Source: an uncultured Sulfolobales archaeon
GTDB lineage: Archaea > Thermoproteota > Thermoprotei_A > Sulfolobales > NBVN01
NCBI GenBank assembly: GCA_938073905.1
Contig: CALJEN010000005.1
Span: 130,667 to 194,666, forward strand
Reading direction: 5' to 3'
DNA length: 64,000 nt
Shown here: positions 41,571 to 49,773 of the stretch, piece after piece
Layout of the letters: the number at the start of each line of letters is the position of its first letter
How positions within the stretch are numbered: position 1 is the first letter of the stretch
Position numbers and translations under genes: made by a program
Notes under the pieces: model-generated
Seen by the model: the letters and a program-made list of their open reading frames with translations, nothing else
What the model was told of the DNA's origin: nothing
Databases searched by the model: none

Positions 41571-42731
41571 GTGGCTCTCGTGGAGATACCGATAGGGCCC
41601 CAGCACCCCGCGCTCCACGAGCCCATAATGCTGAAGGTGAGAACGGACGGAGAGGACGTGGTCGAGGTCACTGTCAACACGGGCTACAACCACAGAGGGA
41701 TCGAGAAGATCCTCGAGAAGAACAGCTGGGTGAGGGGCATGTATATCGCCGGCAGGGTCTGCGGCATATGCAACGCCGTGCACGTGCAGACGTACGTGCA
41801 GGGAGTCGAGAAGCTAATGGGGGTAGAGCCTCCTCCGAGGGCCAACTACATAAGGACGATCGTCATGGAGCTCGAGAGGATACACTCCCACATACTCATA
41901 TCGGCCGTCATGGCCGAGATAACGGGCTTCGCCACCCTCTTCATGCTGATGATGCGGGACAGGGAGAGAGTGATGTACCTGAAGGAGCTGGTGACAGGGA
42001 ACAGAGTGCACGCGGACATCCACACCTTCGGGGGGGTCAAGAGGGATCTGGACGAGGTGAGGAGGAGCAGGATTCTCGACGAGCTGGAGAAGGTGGAGGA
42101 GAGGCTCAAGTACTATAAGAGGGTCTTCGAGACTGACTACACTATAGTGAGGAGGCTCTCGGAGGTCGGCAGGATAAGGAAGTCGGAGGCCCTCAGGCTA
42201 TCCGTGGTGGGCCCGACGCTCCGCGGCTCCGGGGTGAAGTCCGACGTCAGGTTCGAGGACCCCTACGCAGCCTACTCCGAGATCCCGTTCAACCCGGTAT
42301 ACCGCGACGAGGGGGACTCTTGGGCCCGGATGATGGTGCGCCTCGACGAGGCCCTGGAGTCCGTCGGCATAGTCCGCCACGCTCTGGAGAGGCTTCCTCA
42401 GGGGCCGGCCGTGCCCAAGGCCGTTCCTAGAGCCGCCAAACCCGGAGAGGTCTTCTCTAGGGTCGAAGCTCCCAGGGGGGAGCTCATCTACCACATAGTG
42501 AGCACCGGGGGCACCAACCCCTACAGAGTCAAGATAAGGACGCCGTCGTTCCTCAATATCCTCAACACGGAGTCCACGTACCTGGGCCACAGGCTGGCCG
42601 ACGTCCCCGTGATATTCGCGTCCTACGACCCCTGCGTCTCCTGTACGGAGCGCGTGCTCGTCGTAGACGAGAGGAGCGGGAGGAGGACCTACATGAGCCT
42701 CAGGGAGCTAGCGCGGGTGGGCTCGAAGTGA
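41571..42731 (+). CDS. mbhL: [NiFe] hydrogenase large subunit MbhL
   Basis: Catalytic subunit that reduces protons to H2. Both nickel-binding Cys pairs are intact: Cys64/Cys67 in GRVCGICNAVH and Cys355/Cys358 in DPCVSCTER. This separates it from the related MbxL/MbsL and NuoD proteins, where pairs are changed or lost. A 25-residue tail follows CTER, the likely site for the upstream protease. The N-terminal IPIGPQHPALHEP and the HIHSH-like ERIHSHILIS segments are typical of group 4. GTG start. Confidence 0.95.
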   Translation: MALVEIPIGPQHPALHEPIMLKVRTDGEDVVEVTVNTGYNHRGIEKILEKNSWVRGMYIAGRVCGICNAVHVQTYVQGVEKLMGVEPPPRANYIRTIVMELERIHSHILISAVMAEITGFATLFMLMMRDRERVMYLKELVTGNRVHADIHTFGGVKRDLDEVRRSRILDELEKVEERLKYYKRVFETDYTIVRRLSEVGRIRKSEALRLSVVGPTLRGSGVKSDVRFEDPYAAYSEIPFNPVYRDEGDSWARMMVRLDEALESVGIVRHALERLPQGPAVPKAVPRAAKPGEVFSRVEAPRGELIYHIVSTGGTNPYRVKIRTPSFLNILNTESTYLGHRLADVPVIFASYDPCVSCTERVLVVDERSGRRTYMSLRELARVGSK

Positions 42732-43120
42732 GCCTGAGCCTGCTCGGGGAAGTGCTGAGGAACATAGTCAGGAGGCCCTCCACGCTCAAGTACCCGAGAG
42801 TCCGCGAGCTGACGGTGGCTCCCGGGTCTAGGGGGAGACACTACGCGGACCTAGCGAAGTGCACGGGCTGCACCCTCTGCGCGATAGACTGCCCGGCGAA
42901 CGCCATAGTCATGGAGAAGCTCCCCCAGCCACTCAAGCACAACCCGAGGGGGGTGTTCCCGGTCGTGGACTACGGAAAGTGCGTCTTCTGCTACCAGTGC
43001 GTCTTCGTGTGCCCGGTGAAGGCCTACGTATCTACGGAGGTCTTCGAGATGGCCGACTATAGCACATCGAGCTCGCGAGACTTCAGCCTGGGCACCCTCG
43101 AGCCGGGTGGATCGCAGTGA
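42728..43120 (+). CDS. mbhN: Hydrogenase ferredoxin-like subunit MbhN (NuoI-like)
   Basis: 130 residues with two [4Fe-4S] motifs, CTGCTLCAIDCP and CVFCYQCVFVCP, which carry electrons from reduced ferredoxin to MbhJ. GTG start overlapping the mbhL stop. In Pyrococcus mbhN is the last gene of the operon; here it sits directly after mbhL. Confidence 0.93.
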   Translation: MSLSLLGEVLRNIVRRPSTLKYPRVRELTVAPGSRGRHYADLAKCTGCTLCAIDCPANAIVMEKLPQPLKHNPRGVFPVVDYGKCVFCYQCVFVCPVKAYVSTEVFEMADYSTSSSRDFSLGTLEPGGSQ

Positions 43121-43395
43121 GCCTCGTCGAGCTCCTGATAACCTACGTAGTGCTCCCGGTGATCTCCGTCTCGTACGCCCTCTACCTGCTGGTGGTGTAC
43201 AGGGGGCCGACCATATCCGACAGGGTGCTCGCAGTCGACGTGTTCTTTTACTCTATCTCCATACTGTTCGGCGCGGTGGGCCTGCTCATAAGGTCTCCCA
43301 TAATGACGGCCTGCACCGTGGTGCTGGTCCTGTGGGCCTACGCGCTGGACATCTACGTAGCGAAGTACCTGGAGAGGGGTGAGCTGGGTGATTGA
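43117..43395 (+). CDS. mbhB: Antiporter-module subunit MbhB (MrpF-like)
   Basis: 92 residues, three membrane helices. RGPTISDRVLAVDVF is the MrpF/MnhF signature. Part of the Na+/H+ antiporter module. GTG start overlapping the mbhN stop by four bases. Confidence 0.88.
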   Translation: MSLVELLITYVVLPVISVSYALYLLVVYRGPTISDRVLAVDVFFYSISILFGAVGLLIRSPIMTACTVVLVLWAYALDIYVAKYLERGELGD

Positions 43396-43753
43396 GGAGG
43401 TAGTCAGGTACGCGGGGCTGGCGATGCTGGTCGCGGGCGGCTTCATCAACCTCGTGGGTGCCGTAGGGCTCATCAGGTTCAGGAACTTCTACCTGAGGCT
43501 GCACGCCGCAACCGTGAGCACCATCGGCGGCACGTTCTACCCCCTGCTGGGGCTAGCCCTGATCTCCCTCTCTACTCCCGAGCTGGGAGAGTGGAGGTTC
43601 TTCATGGGGGGCTCCCTCCTGACCGCAGCCTTCATACTCCTGATGCTGGCCCCGGCCGGCTCGCACGCTCTCGCTAGGGCGACCCACAGAGCGTCGGTCG
43701 CCAGGCCGGAGCCGGTCATCGCGGACCACCTGGAGGAGGATAGGGGTGGTTAG
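43379..43753 (+). CDS. mbhC: Antiporter-module subunit MbhC (MrpG-like)
   Basis: 124 residues, three helices. GLIRFRNFYLRLHAATVSTIGG matches the MrpG signature (GxxRxPDxYxRLHAatxxxTlG). The C-terminal about 25 residues are polar. GTG 43379 overlaps the end of mbhB; GTG 43388 is also possible. Confidence 0.88.
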   Translation: MSWVIEEVVRYAGLAMLVAGGFINLVGAVGLIRFRNFYLRLHAATVSTIGGTFYPLLGLALISLSTPELGEWRFFMGGSLLTAAFILLMLAPAGSHALARATHRASVARPEPVIADHLEEDRGG

Positions 43754-43754
43754 C

Positions 43755-44006
43755 GTGGACATCACTCTACTCCTGATGGCGTTCTTCAGCTCCATAGGTC
43801 TCGTATTCGCGTACCTGGCCGTAGTCGAGAGAGACCTGGTCAAGGCCATCATCTTCTCTGCCGTCCAGAGCTCCGCCTACGCGGCCATGCTGTACCTGCT
43901 CAGAGCTCCCGACATAGTGCTGGTCTACCTGCCCGTGGCCGTGGGGTTGTACCCCGCGGCGCTCCTGTTCCTCGTAGGGAAGACCGAGAAGGAGGATGGG
44001 GAATGA
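43755..44006 (+). CDS. mbhD: Antiporter-module subunit MbhD
   Basis: About 83 residues, three helices, related to the C-terminal part of MrpA. ERDLVKAIIFSAVQSSAYAAML and DIVLVYLPVAVG match MbhD-type proteins (DUF4040-like). GTG 43755 follows a GGGGTGG motif; GTG 43746 is in frame. The stop overlaps the next ATG. Confidence 0.83.
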   Translation: MDITLLLMAFFSSIGLVFAYLAVVERDLVKAIIFSAVQSSAYAAMLYLLRAPDIVLVYLPVAVGLYPAALLFLVGKTEKEDGE

Positions 44007-44809
44007 GGAGGCACATAGTCCTGGTCTCCATAGTCCTGAGCGTCTCCGCGCTGGCATACGCGACGACCTACCTCGGAGCGCTAGGGCCCCTGGGGTTCGA
44101 CACCAGACTGTTGGCCAAGCTCTTCCTAGTGTACGCCTACAACCCCGGAGCCCCGGAGCTGACGGTCATGTCTCCCGAGGCTGTGACGTCGATCGTGTGG
44201 GACTTCAGAGGCGTTGACACCCTCTACGAGACCGTGGTCTTCTACATGGCAATAGTGGCAGCGCTGGCGATCTACAGGGGGATAGGCTACTCCAGCTCGG
44301 GAGTGCGGGGAGCGGGGCTGTCCCTCATAGTCAGGGTCGTCACTAAGATCCTCATCCCGATGAACGTGGCCATCGCGGTCTCCATAGCTGCTCACGGTCA
44401 CCTGACGCCCGGAGGAGGGTTCCAGGCCGGTGCCGCCCTCGCGGTAGTGTCGGTCCTTCTAGCCGTGGTCTTCTCCGCTCTCTCCTTCGGCAAGCTCGGA
44501 GTCAGCCTCGCGAGGGCCGTGGCTCTCAGGTCTGCGGGACTGCTGACGATAGCGGCGGTAGTGCTCGCGCCCGTAGCGTTCGGCGTAGCGACGGGGATCC
44601 GAGGGTTCCTCATGCAGAACTACGTGAAGCTCGACTCGCCCCTAGCCTTCCCGACCCACGTCTCCGGTCAGCTGATCTCCGGCACGCTGATATGGCTCAA
44701 CCTGGCCGAGTTCTTCGCGGTAAGCTTCGGCTTCTTCGTGATATTCATGCTGCTCTCCCTGCGGGAGGACGTGGTCAGGGAGCAGCTGGGTGAGGAGCAT
44801 GAGCACTAG
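44003..44809 (+). CDS. mbhEF: Fused antiporter subunits MbhE-MbhF (MrpA C-terminal part + MrpB)
   Basis: 268 residues. The first about 100 correspond to MbhE, ending with WDFRGVDTLYETVVFY, the conserved DxRGxDTxxE segment. The remainder is MbhF/MrpB, with AHGHLTPGGGFQAGAALA. In Pyrococcus these are two genes; here one uninterrupted frame encodes both. About eight helices. ATG start overlapping the mbhD stop (ATGA). Confidence 0.88.
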   Translation: MRRHIVLVSIVLSVSALAYATTYLGALGPLGFDTRLLAKLFLVYAYNPGAPELTVMSPEAVTSIVWDFRGVDTLYETVVFYMAIVAALAIYRGIGYSSSGVRGAGLSLIVRVVTKILIPMNVAIAVSIAAHGHLTPGGGFQAGAALAVVSVLLAVVFSALSFGKLGVSLARAVALRSAGLLTIAAVVLAPVAFGVATGIRGFLMQNYVKLDSPLAFPTHVSGQLISGTLIWLNLAEFFAVSFGFFVIFMLLSLREDVVREQLGEEHEH

Positions 44810-45191
44810 CACCCTCGAGGTCTTCCTGCTCGTCCTGACACTCTACAGCCTGCTAGCGACTGCCGGAGTGTCTATCTACGGCATCGTCGCGAGGCCCAGC
44901 ATCGCGAAGAAGATAATCTCGCTGACGATCCTCGGGGACGCGCTCAACGTTCTGGCCATATTCATAGGGTTTAGGGTGTACTCGGTGCCCCCGGTGCTGC
45001 TAGGGTTCGACGCCGACGTGGACCTGATGGAGTTCGCTCGCACGGCTGTCGACCCGCTCCCCCAGGCCCTCGTCCTCACGGCCATAGTCATAGGGCTCGC
45101 CGTCAACCTCTTCCTGGTCTTCCTGGCGCTCCAGGTGTACAGACTCTACGGAACCCTGGACACGAGGAGGACGAGGGAGCTGAGAGGGTGA
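44799..45191 (+). CDS. mbhG: Antiporter-module subunit MbhG (MrpC/NuoK-like)
   Basis: About 130 residues, three helices. SIYGIVARPSIAKKIISLTILGDALNV matches the MrpC/NuoK region where a conserved acidic residue lies in helix 2. DPLPQALVLTAIVIGLAVN is the second signature. ATG 44799 follows GGTGAGG; it overlaps the end of mbhEF. Confidence 0.9.
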   Translation: MSTSTLEVFLLVLTLYSLLATAGVSIYGIVARPSIAKKIISLTILGDALNVLAIFIGFRVYSVPPVLLGFDADVDLMEFARTAVDPLPQALVLTAIVIGLAVNLFLVFLALQVYRLYGTLDTRRTRELRG

Positions 45192-45694
45192 CAGCCGTGC
45201 GGAGATACGTCCCTGTAGCCGTCCTGGTCTTCGCGGTCTACATAGTGTTCAGCGGCAGCGTCTCCCCCTACGACTTAGTCATCGGAGCCCTGCTCGCCGT
45301 GGGCGTGAGCCTCGCGGCATCGAGGTACCTGGTCAGGGATCCCTCGAAGGCCTGCAGCATCGGGAGGTTCGCGCGCCTCGTCTGGTACGCTCTCTACTAC
45401 CTAACCGTGGCCGAGTTCAGAGCCCACCGAAAGGTCATCGGGATAATACTCAGCAGAGACATGCCCGTCAGGCCCGCTATAGTGAGGGTCCCCTACAGAG
45501 CCAGGGGCGAGTACACCGTAGTGGCTAGCGCCAACTCGATAACCAACACTCCGGGGACAGTGGTCGTCGACATAGACACCGACAAGTCCCTGTTCTACGT
45601 CCACTGGATCTACGCCGAGGGTCTGGACCCGGAGACCGCGTACGAGAACATCCTCAAGGACTTTGAGACCAGGTTGTCTAGGGTGTTCGAGTGA
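45188..45694 (+). CDS. mbhA: Antiporter-module subunit MbhA (MrpE-like)
   Basis: 168 residues with two N-terminal helix pairs and a soluble C-terminal domain. VVASANSITNTPGTVVVDID matches the MrpE signature (LxNsItLTPGTltvd). First gene in Pyrococcus mbh, but placed after mbhG here. GTG start overlapping the mbhG stop. Confidence 0.9.
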   Translation: MTAVRRYVPVAVLVFAVYIVFSGSVSPYDLVIGALLAVGVSLAASRYLVRDPSKACSIGRFARLVWYALYYLTVAEFRAHRKVIGIILSRDMPVRPAIVRVPYRARGEYTVVASANSITNTPGTVVVDIDTDKSLFYVHWIYAEGLDPETAYENILKDFETRLSRVFE

Positions 45695-47289
45695 TGGAGC
45701 CCGTGCACTCCGTGGCCACCGCCCCGGCGCTCCTGGTCGCGGTCGCCTTCGCACTGCCCCTGATGCACCTGAAGGTGAAGACAGCGAGGGTCTTCCACGA
45801 CGCATCGCTAGCCGCTGCTCTAGCAGCTCTCGCTCTAACCCTGCACGCCTACGCGCACGTGCTGAAGCGCGGATCGCCCGTCCTGTACAGAATGGGCGGG
45901 TGGCCTCCACCCCTCGGGATAGTCTACGAAGTCGACGCCTTCTCGGCCCTCCTCGCCGCCTACACGGCCCTGATCATAGTCTCGGTGGTAATCTACAGTC
46001 GCTGGTACCTGAGGGACGACCCCGGAGTGCCGTACTACTACGCTCTCCTCTTCGGGCTAGAGGCGGGGCTGCTGGGGATATACTACACGGGAGACGTCTT
46101 CAACCTCTTCGTGATGATCGAGGTGCTGGGGATAGCGTGCTATGGCCTCGTGGCCTACTACAGGAGCAGCAGAGAGGCCGTCGAGGCCGCGTTCAAGTAC
46201 GCCTTCTTCGGCGCTCTGGCGGGCCTGGTCTACTTCCTAGCGGCCGTGCTCACGTACTCCGGCTTCGGCAGCCTCACGATGGGCTTCGTCGCGGCGACCT
46301 CGAGGCCCCAGTTCAGGTACCCCTACGCCGAGATTTTCGCCTGGGGAAACGTCGTGGGGGCCGTGGTGCTCGTCCTGGCCCTAGCGCACTGGACCTTCAC
46401 GTTCAAGGCCGGAGTGTTCCCCAACCACTTCTGGCTCCCGGACGCACACCCGGCCGCCCCGACGCCCATCTCGGCCGTCCTCTCGGGCCTGGTGGTCAAC
46501 GCCGGTGCCTACGCCTCGATGAGGTTCCTCTACACCGTCTTCGGGGTCTACGATCCCCTCAGCATCTTCCACGAGCTGTCCCCGTACTTCACGACCGTTC
46601 TCTCGGCCGTGGGAGCTATCTCCGCGATCTTCGCGTCCCTCATGATGCTGATACAGAAAGACGCGAAGAGGCTCATAGCGTACAGCACGATAATGCACCT
46701 GGGGCTGATCTTCACCGGCTTCTCGCTGGGCACCGAGCTCGGGGTCAGGGCGGCTACGTACCACATACTCACCCACGCCGCGGGCAAGGCCCTCCTGTTC
46801 ATGAGCGTGGGGGTGGCTATAGAGATCTCGGGGACTAGGAGAATCTCCGAGCTGAAGGCCGTTGGCAGGCTAAGCCCCGTCGTGGGCGCGTCGATAGTCC
46901 TATCCAGCCTCTCCCTCGTCGGCCTCCCCCCTCTTGGGGGGTTCTTCAGCAAGTTCTCCCTCTACCAGGCATTCATAGAGACGGGGAGGTTCGAGCTGGT
47001 CGCGGTCCTGCTGGTCTCATCTGGGATAGCCTTGCTGGGTTACCTCAAGGTGGTGCAGTCAGCAGTCTTCGGCGTGCCGCCGGCGGGGGAGGAGGTGCGC
47101 AGAGCTCGGGAGGGTGCCATCTGGGCGTCGTTCCTGCCCCTGCTGGTCCTGCTGATAGCCTTGAACCCGCCCCTCGTGGGGGAGCTGCTGAGCCGGGCAT
47201 CCGGGTCTCTCGTGCATGCCGAGGGATATATAATCGAGGCCTTGCGATCATTCATGGAATACCTCTGGGGGACGCCAGTGGGTGGATAA
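45694..47289 (+). CDS. mbhH: Antiporter-module subunit MbhH (MrpD/NuoN-like)
   Basis: 531 residues, about 14 helices, the proton/Na+-translocating antiporter subunit. YYTGDVFNLFVMIEVLGIACYGLV contains the key Glu of helix 5, and FKAGVFPNHFWLPDAHPAAPTPISAVLSG the conserved Lys and TPIS loop of helices 7-8. ATG overlaps the mbhA stop (TGATG). Confidence 0.94.
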   Translation: MEPVHSVATAPALLVAVAFALPLMHLKVKTARVFHDASLAAALAALALTLHAYAHVLKRGSPVLYRMGGWPPPLGIVYEVDAFSALLAAYTALIIVSVVIYSRWYLRDDPGVPYYYALLFGLEAGLLGIYYTGDVFNLFVMIEVLGIACYGLVAYYRSSREAVEAAFKYAFFGALAGLVYFLAAVLTYSGFGSLTMGFVAATSRPQFRYPYAEIFAWGNVVGAVVLVLALAHWTFTFKAGVFPNHFWLPDAHPAAPTPISAVLSGLVVNAGAYASMRFLYTVFGVYDPLSIFHELSPYFTTVLSAVGAISAIFASLMMLIQKDAKRLIAYSTIMHLGLIFTGFSLGTELGVRAATYHILTHAAGKALLFMSVGVAIEISGTRRISELKAVGRLSPVVGASIVLSSLSLVGLPPLGGFFSKFSLYQAFIETGRFELVAVLLVSSGIALLGYLKVVQSAVFGVPPAGEEVRRAREGAIWASFLPLLVLLIALNPPLVGELLSRASGSLVHAEGYIIEALRSFMEYLWGTPVGG

Positions 47290-47290
47290 C

Positions 47291-47605
47291 ATGGACGCGC
47301 TAAACCTGGCGGGCTTGCTGACGGTGCTCTCGCTACTCGTGTCCTTCGCTATCTGGCTGCCCCTAGCCTCGAGGACGAGGGTCAGGAGGACAGACGTCTA
47401 CCTCTCCGGAGAACCTCAGGCGCACTTCCCCATAGGCGTGGCGGAGGCCTCCTGGGCCGTCAGGAGGGTCCTCGAGAGGCTCTACTCGAGCCTGGTCAAC
47501 CACGTCCAGACAGGCTCGTTCAACGACTGGTTCACCCTGTCCCTTCCCTACCTGCTACTCCTCCTGGTTCTCCTCGCAGTAGCCGCGTACAGAGGGGGTG
47601 TGTAG
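47291..47605 (+). CDS. mbhI: Hydrogenase subunit MbhI
   Basis: About 104 residues with an N-terminal and a C-terminal helix around a polar loop (DVYLSGEPQAHFPIG). The position between the MrpD-like and NuoH-like subunits and the layout match MbhI, which joins the antiporter to the hydrogenase module in Pyrococcus. ATG 47291 preceded by GGTGGAT; GTG 47282 overlaps mbhH. Confidence 0.8.
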   Translation: MDALNLAGLLTVLSLLVSFAIWLPLASRTRVRRTDVYLSGEPQAHFPIGVAEASWAVRRVLERLYSSLVNHVQTGSFNDWFTLSLPYLLLLLVLLAVAAYRGGV

Positions 47606-47606
47606 A

Positions 47607-48593
47607 ATGGAGGCTCTCGCGGTCGTCGGCCGAATGCTGTTCGCAGCGCTGGTGTTCCCGGGACTCGCCTTCCTAGTGCTCCTGGGACTGCTCTCGCAGT
47701 GGTACAGGCGGAAGCTCTCGGCGAGGCTTCAGAACAGGATGGGCCCCACGTACGTGGGACCCTTCGGCATCCTCCAGCCGTTCGCCGACGTCTACAAACT
47801 GCTCTTCGTCAAGGAGATGGTCACGGGCGTCTACACTCCGGCCAGGGCTATCACGTACTTGCTGACCTTGGGCATAGCCGCCGTAGTGACCAGCACGGTT
47901 CTCCTACCCCTCACCCCGTTCTCCGTTGGAGCGGAGTACGACGTCCTGGTGTTCATATACTTGACCCTCTACGCCTCCATAGCGTTCGCGCTGGTGGGGC
48001 TCGGCAGCGTATCGCCCTACCCCGGCCTCGGGGGGATCAGGTACGCAACGCTCATGCTGGCCTTCGAGCCCGCTATAGCCTTGTCGCTGATCGCCGCGGT
48101 GAGGGCGCTGGCACCGCACACCCTATCCCTGCGCGACGCGCTGGGCCGACCGGAGATCCTGGGACTCAACGACCCCTACCGTACTCTCGTCCAGGTATTC
48201 GTGCTAGTGACCGCGGGGATCTCCCTCATGATAGCCGTCCTCGCCAAGTCTATGCTCAAGCCCTTCGATATCCCCGAGGCAGAGACGGAGGTAGCCGGAG
48301 GGTACCTAGCGGAGCTGAGCGGCCCGGCCCTCGGCTTGGGCATCCTGCTCCACGAGGCGGAGCTGGCTCTGTACGTCCTGGTGCTCTCGAACCTGCTGAT
48401 ACCCGTCCCGCCGGTAGCGCCAGAGCCTCTCAGCATTCTAGCGTCCTTGGTGAAGTACGTGGCTGTCCTAACGATACTCACGGTCGTCGCCTACTCTATG
48501 GGACGTGTTAGGCTCGACCAGGCTCTCGGGGTCTTGCTCAGAATACCCCTCCCCCTCTCTATCCTCTCGCTGGCCCTCTCGTTCCTCGTCTAG
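47607..48593 (+). CDS. mbhM: Hydrogenase membrane anchor MbhM (NuoH-like)
   Basis: About 328 residues, eight helices. RLQNRMGPTYVGPFGILQPFADVYKLLFVKE is the NuoH signature, shown here in pieces (RMGPTYVGPFG and ADVYKLL), and KPFDIPEAETEVAGGY is the conserved acidic loop. It docks the hydrogenase arm on the membrane. Last gene of the operon; ATG after GAGGGGGTG. Confidence 0.94.
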   Translation: MEALAVVGRMLFAALVFPGLAFLVLLGLLSQWYRRKLSARLQNRMGPTYVGPFGILQPFADVYKLLFVKEMVTGVYTPARAITYLLTLGIAAVVTSTVLLPLTPFSVGAEYDVLVFIYLTLYASIAFALVGLGSVSPYPGLGGIRYATLMLAFEPAIALSLIAAVRALAPHTLSLRDALGRPEILGLNDPYRTLVQVFVLVTAGISLMIAVLAKSMLKPFDIPEAETEVAGGYLAELSGPALGLGILLHEAELALYVLVLSNLLIPVPPVAPEPLSILASLVKYVAVLTILTVVAYSMGRVRLDQALGVLLRIPLPLSILSLALSFLV

Positions 48594-48670
48594 CCGAGCC
48601 GGGCGGGGGAAAGCCTCGGCACCGGGGTTGCGGTTAATAGCTTCGGCGCGGCTTACCGGGTGGTATCCGA

Positions 48671-48955
48671 ATGGCCAAGGAGCGAAGAGTGGTCAGAGTC
48701 GTCCACGGAGAGCCGAGGGTCAGGATAGGCAAGAGCGGGATACACGACGGTGTAGTCCAGGAGATAGAGAGGTGGCTGAAGGAAGAGGGGATCGTCAAAG
48801 TCCGAGTGATGAAGTCTTACCTCAGGAGCACCGGTGCCAGCACTGAGCAGATAGCCAGCGAGGTCGCTAAGCTGACCAAGGCAAGCCTCGTCACAGTGCG
48901 CGGGCACGTTTTCGTGCTCCGGAGGAGTGTCACGAGGAGGGGGTCTCGCAGGTGA
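48671..48955 (+). CDS. YhbY/CRM-domain RNA-binding protein
   Basis: 94 residues with the CRM (YhbY) fold: RIGKSGIHDGVVQEIERWL is the conserved GxxG loop and helix, IVKVRVMKS a beta strand, and VTVRGHVFVLRR the last strand. YhbY proteins bind pre-ribosomal RNA, which fits the coupled downstream nep1. TATA element GTTAATAG at about 48634-48641. Confidence 0.85.
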   Translation: MAKERRVVRVVHGEPRVRIGKSGIHDGVVQEIERWLKEEGIVKVRVMKSYLRSTGASTEQIASEVAKLTKASLVTVRGHVFVLRRSVTRRGSRR

Positions 48956-49647
48956 GGCCTCCGAAGGAGGTCGTAACGGTCATCCTGGCCGAGTCCTCCC
49001 TAGAGCTAGTCCCCAGGGAGATAGCCTGGCATCCGTCGGTGAGGAGGTGGGCCGAGCACAGGGGCAAGAGCCCCACCGAGACGATACTCGACGTCTCGCT
49101 GCACTACTCCGCGATGATGAAGCTGCGCGACAGGGAGAAGCGCGGCAGGCCAGACATAGTGCACTTCTCGCTGCTCGAGGCCCTCTCCGCACCTCTCAAC
49201 CTCGAGGGGAGGCTCAGGTTCGTGGTCCACACGATCGGCGACTACGCGATCTTCGTGGACCCCTCGACTAGAATACCGAGGAACTACCTGAGGTTCGTAG
49301 GCCTCATGGAGCAAGTGCTCAAGCACGGCAGGGCACCGCTCGACTCCCCGACGCCGCTGGTGCAGGCCGTGGCCATGGACTACCCGAACCTCCTGAGAGA
49401 GCTCGCCGCCGAGGAGACGGTGCTACTGGACGAGGGAGGCGTTAGGGAGAAGCCAAGGGAAGTATGCCGCGTGGCGCTGGAGAGGAGGGTCCCGATAACT
49501 ATAGGTGGGTTCCCCAGGGGCAGCTTCAGCCCTACCATTAGGTCGTTCGCGAAGTACGTGTACTCCATCTACCCCAGACCCCTGGATACCTGGGTCGTGG
49601 TCTCCAGGATCATCTCGGGTTGCGAAGAGCTCCTGCAAGTGCTCTAG
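48952..49647 (+). CDS. nep1: rRNA small-subunit pseudouridine methyltransferase Nep1
   Basis: SPOUT enzyme (231 aa) that N1-methylates a pseudouridine of 16S rRNA during 30S assembly. ILDVSLHYSAMMKL and RGRPDIVHFSLLEALSAPLN are the Emg1/Nep1 signatures; the knotted SAM site includes IGGFPRGSFS. GTG start overlapping the YhbY-like stop, so both ribosome-assembly proteins are made together. Confidence 0.93.
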   Translation: MRPPKEVVTVILAESSLELVPREIAWHPSVRRWAEHRGKSPTETILDVSLHYSAMMKLRDREKRGRPDIVHFSLLEALSAPLNLEGRLRFVVHTIGDYAIFVDPSTRIPRNYLRFVGLMEQVLKHGRAPLDSPTPLVQAVAMDYPNLLRELAAEETVLLDEGGVREKPREVCRVALERRVPITIGGFPRGSFSPTIRSFAKYVYSIYPRPLDTWVVVSRIISGCEELLQVL

Positions 49648-49773
49648 TGGACGCGAGCGCTCTGAGACCCCGCTTCCGCGGCCTCCGCAATCGGGGACAG
49701 CACTTCGTGATGCCTCTCGGGGACGGAAGTCCTCTCTTTATTTTCTCTGTAGCCAGCTAGCATAAGGGACGGA

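Noticed and set aside
40736-48593. Mbx/Mbs (sulfur-reducing) complex instead of hydrogenase
   Set aside because: MbhL keeps both CxxC nickel-binding pairs, and HypF and a maturation protease lie just upstream.
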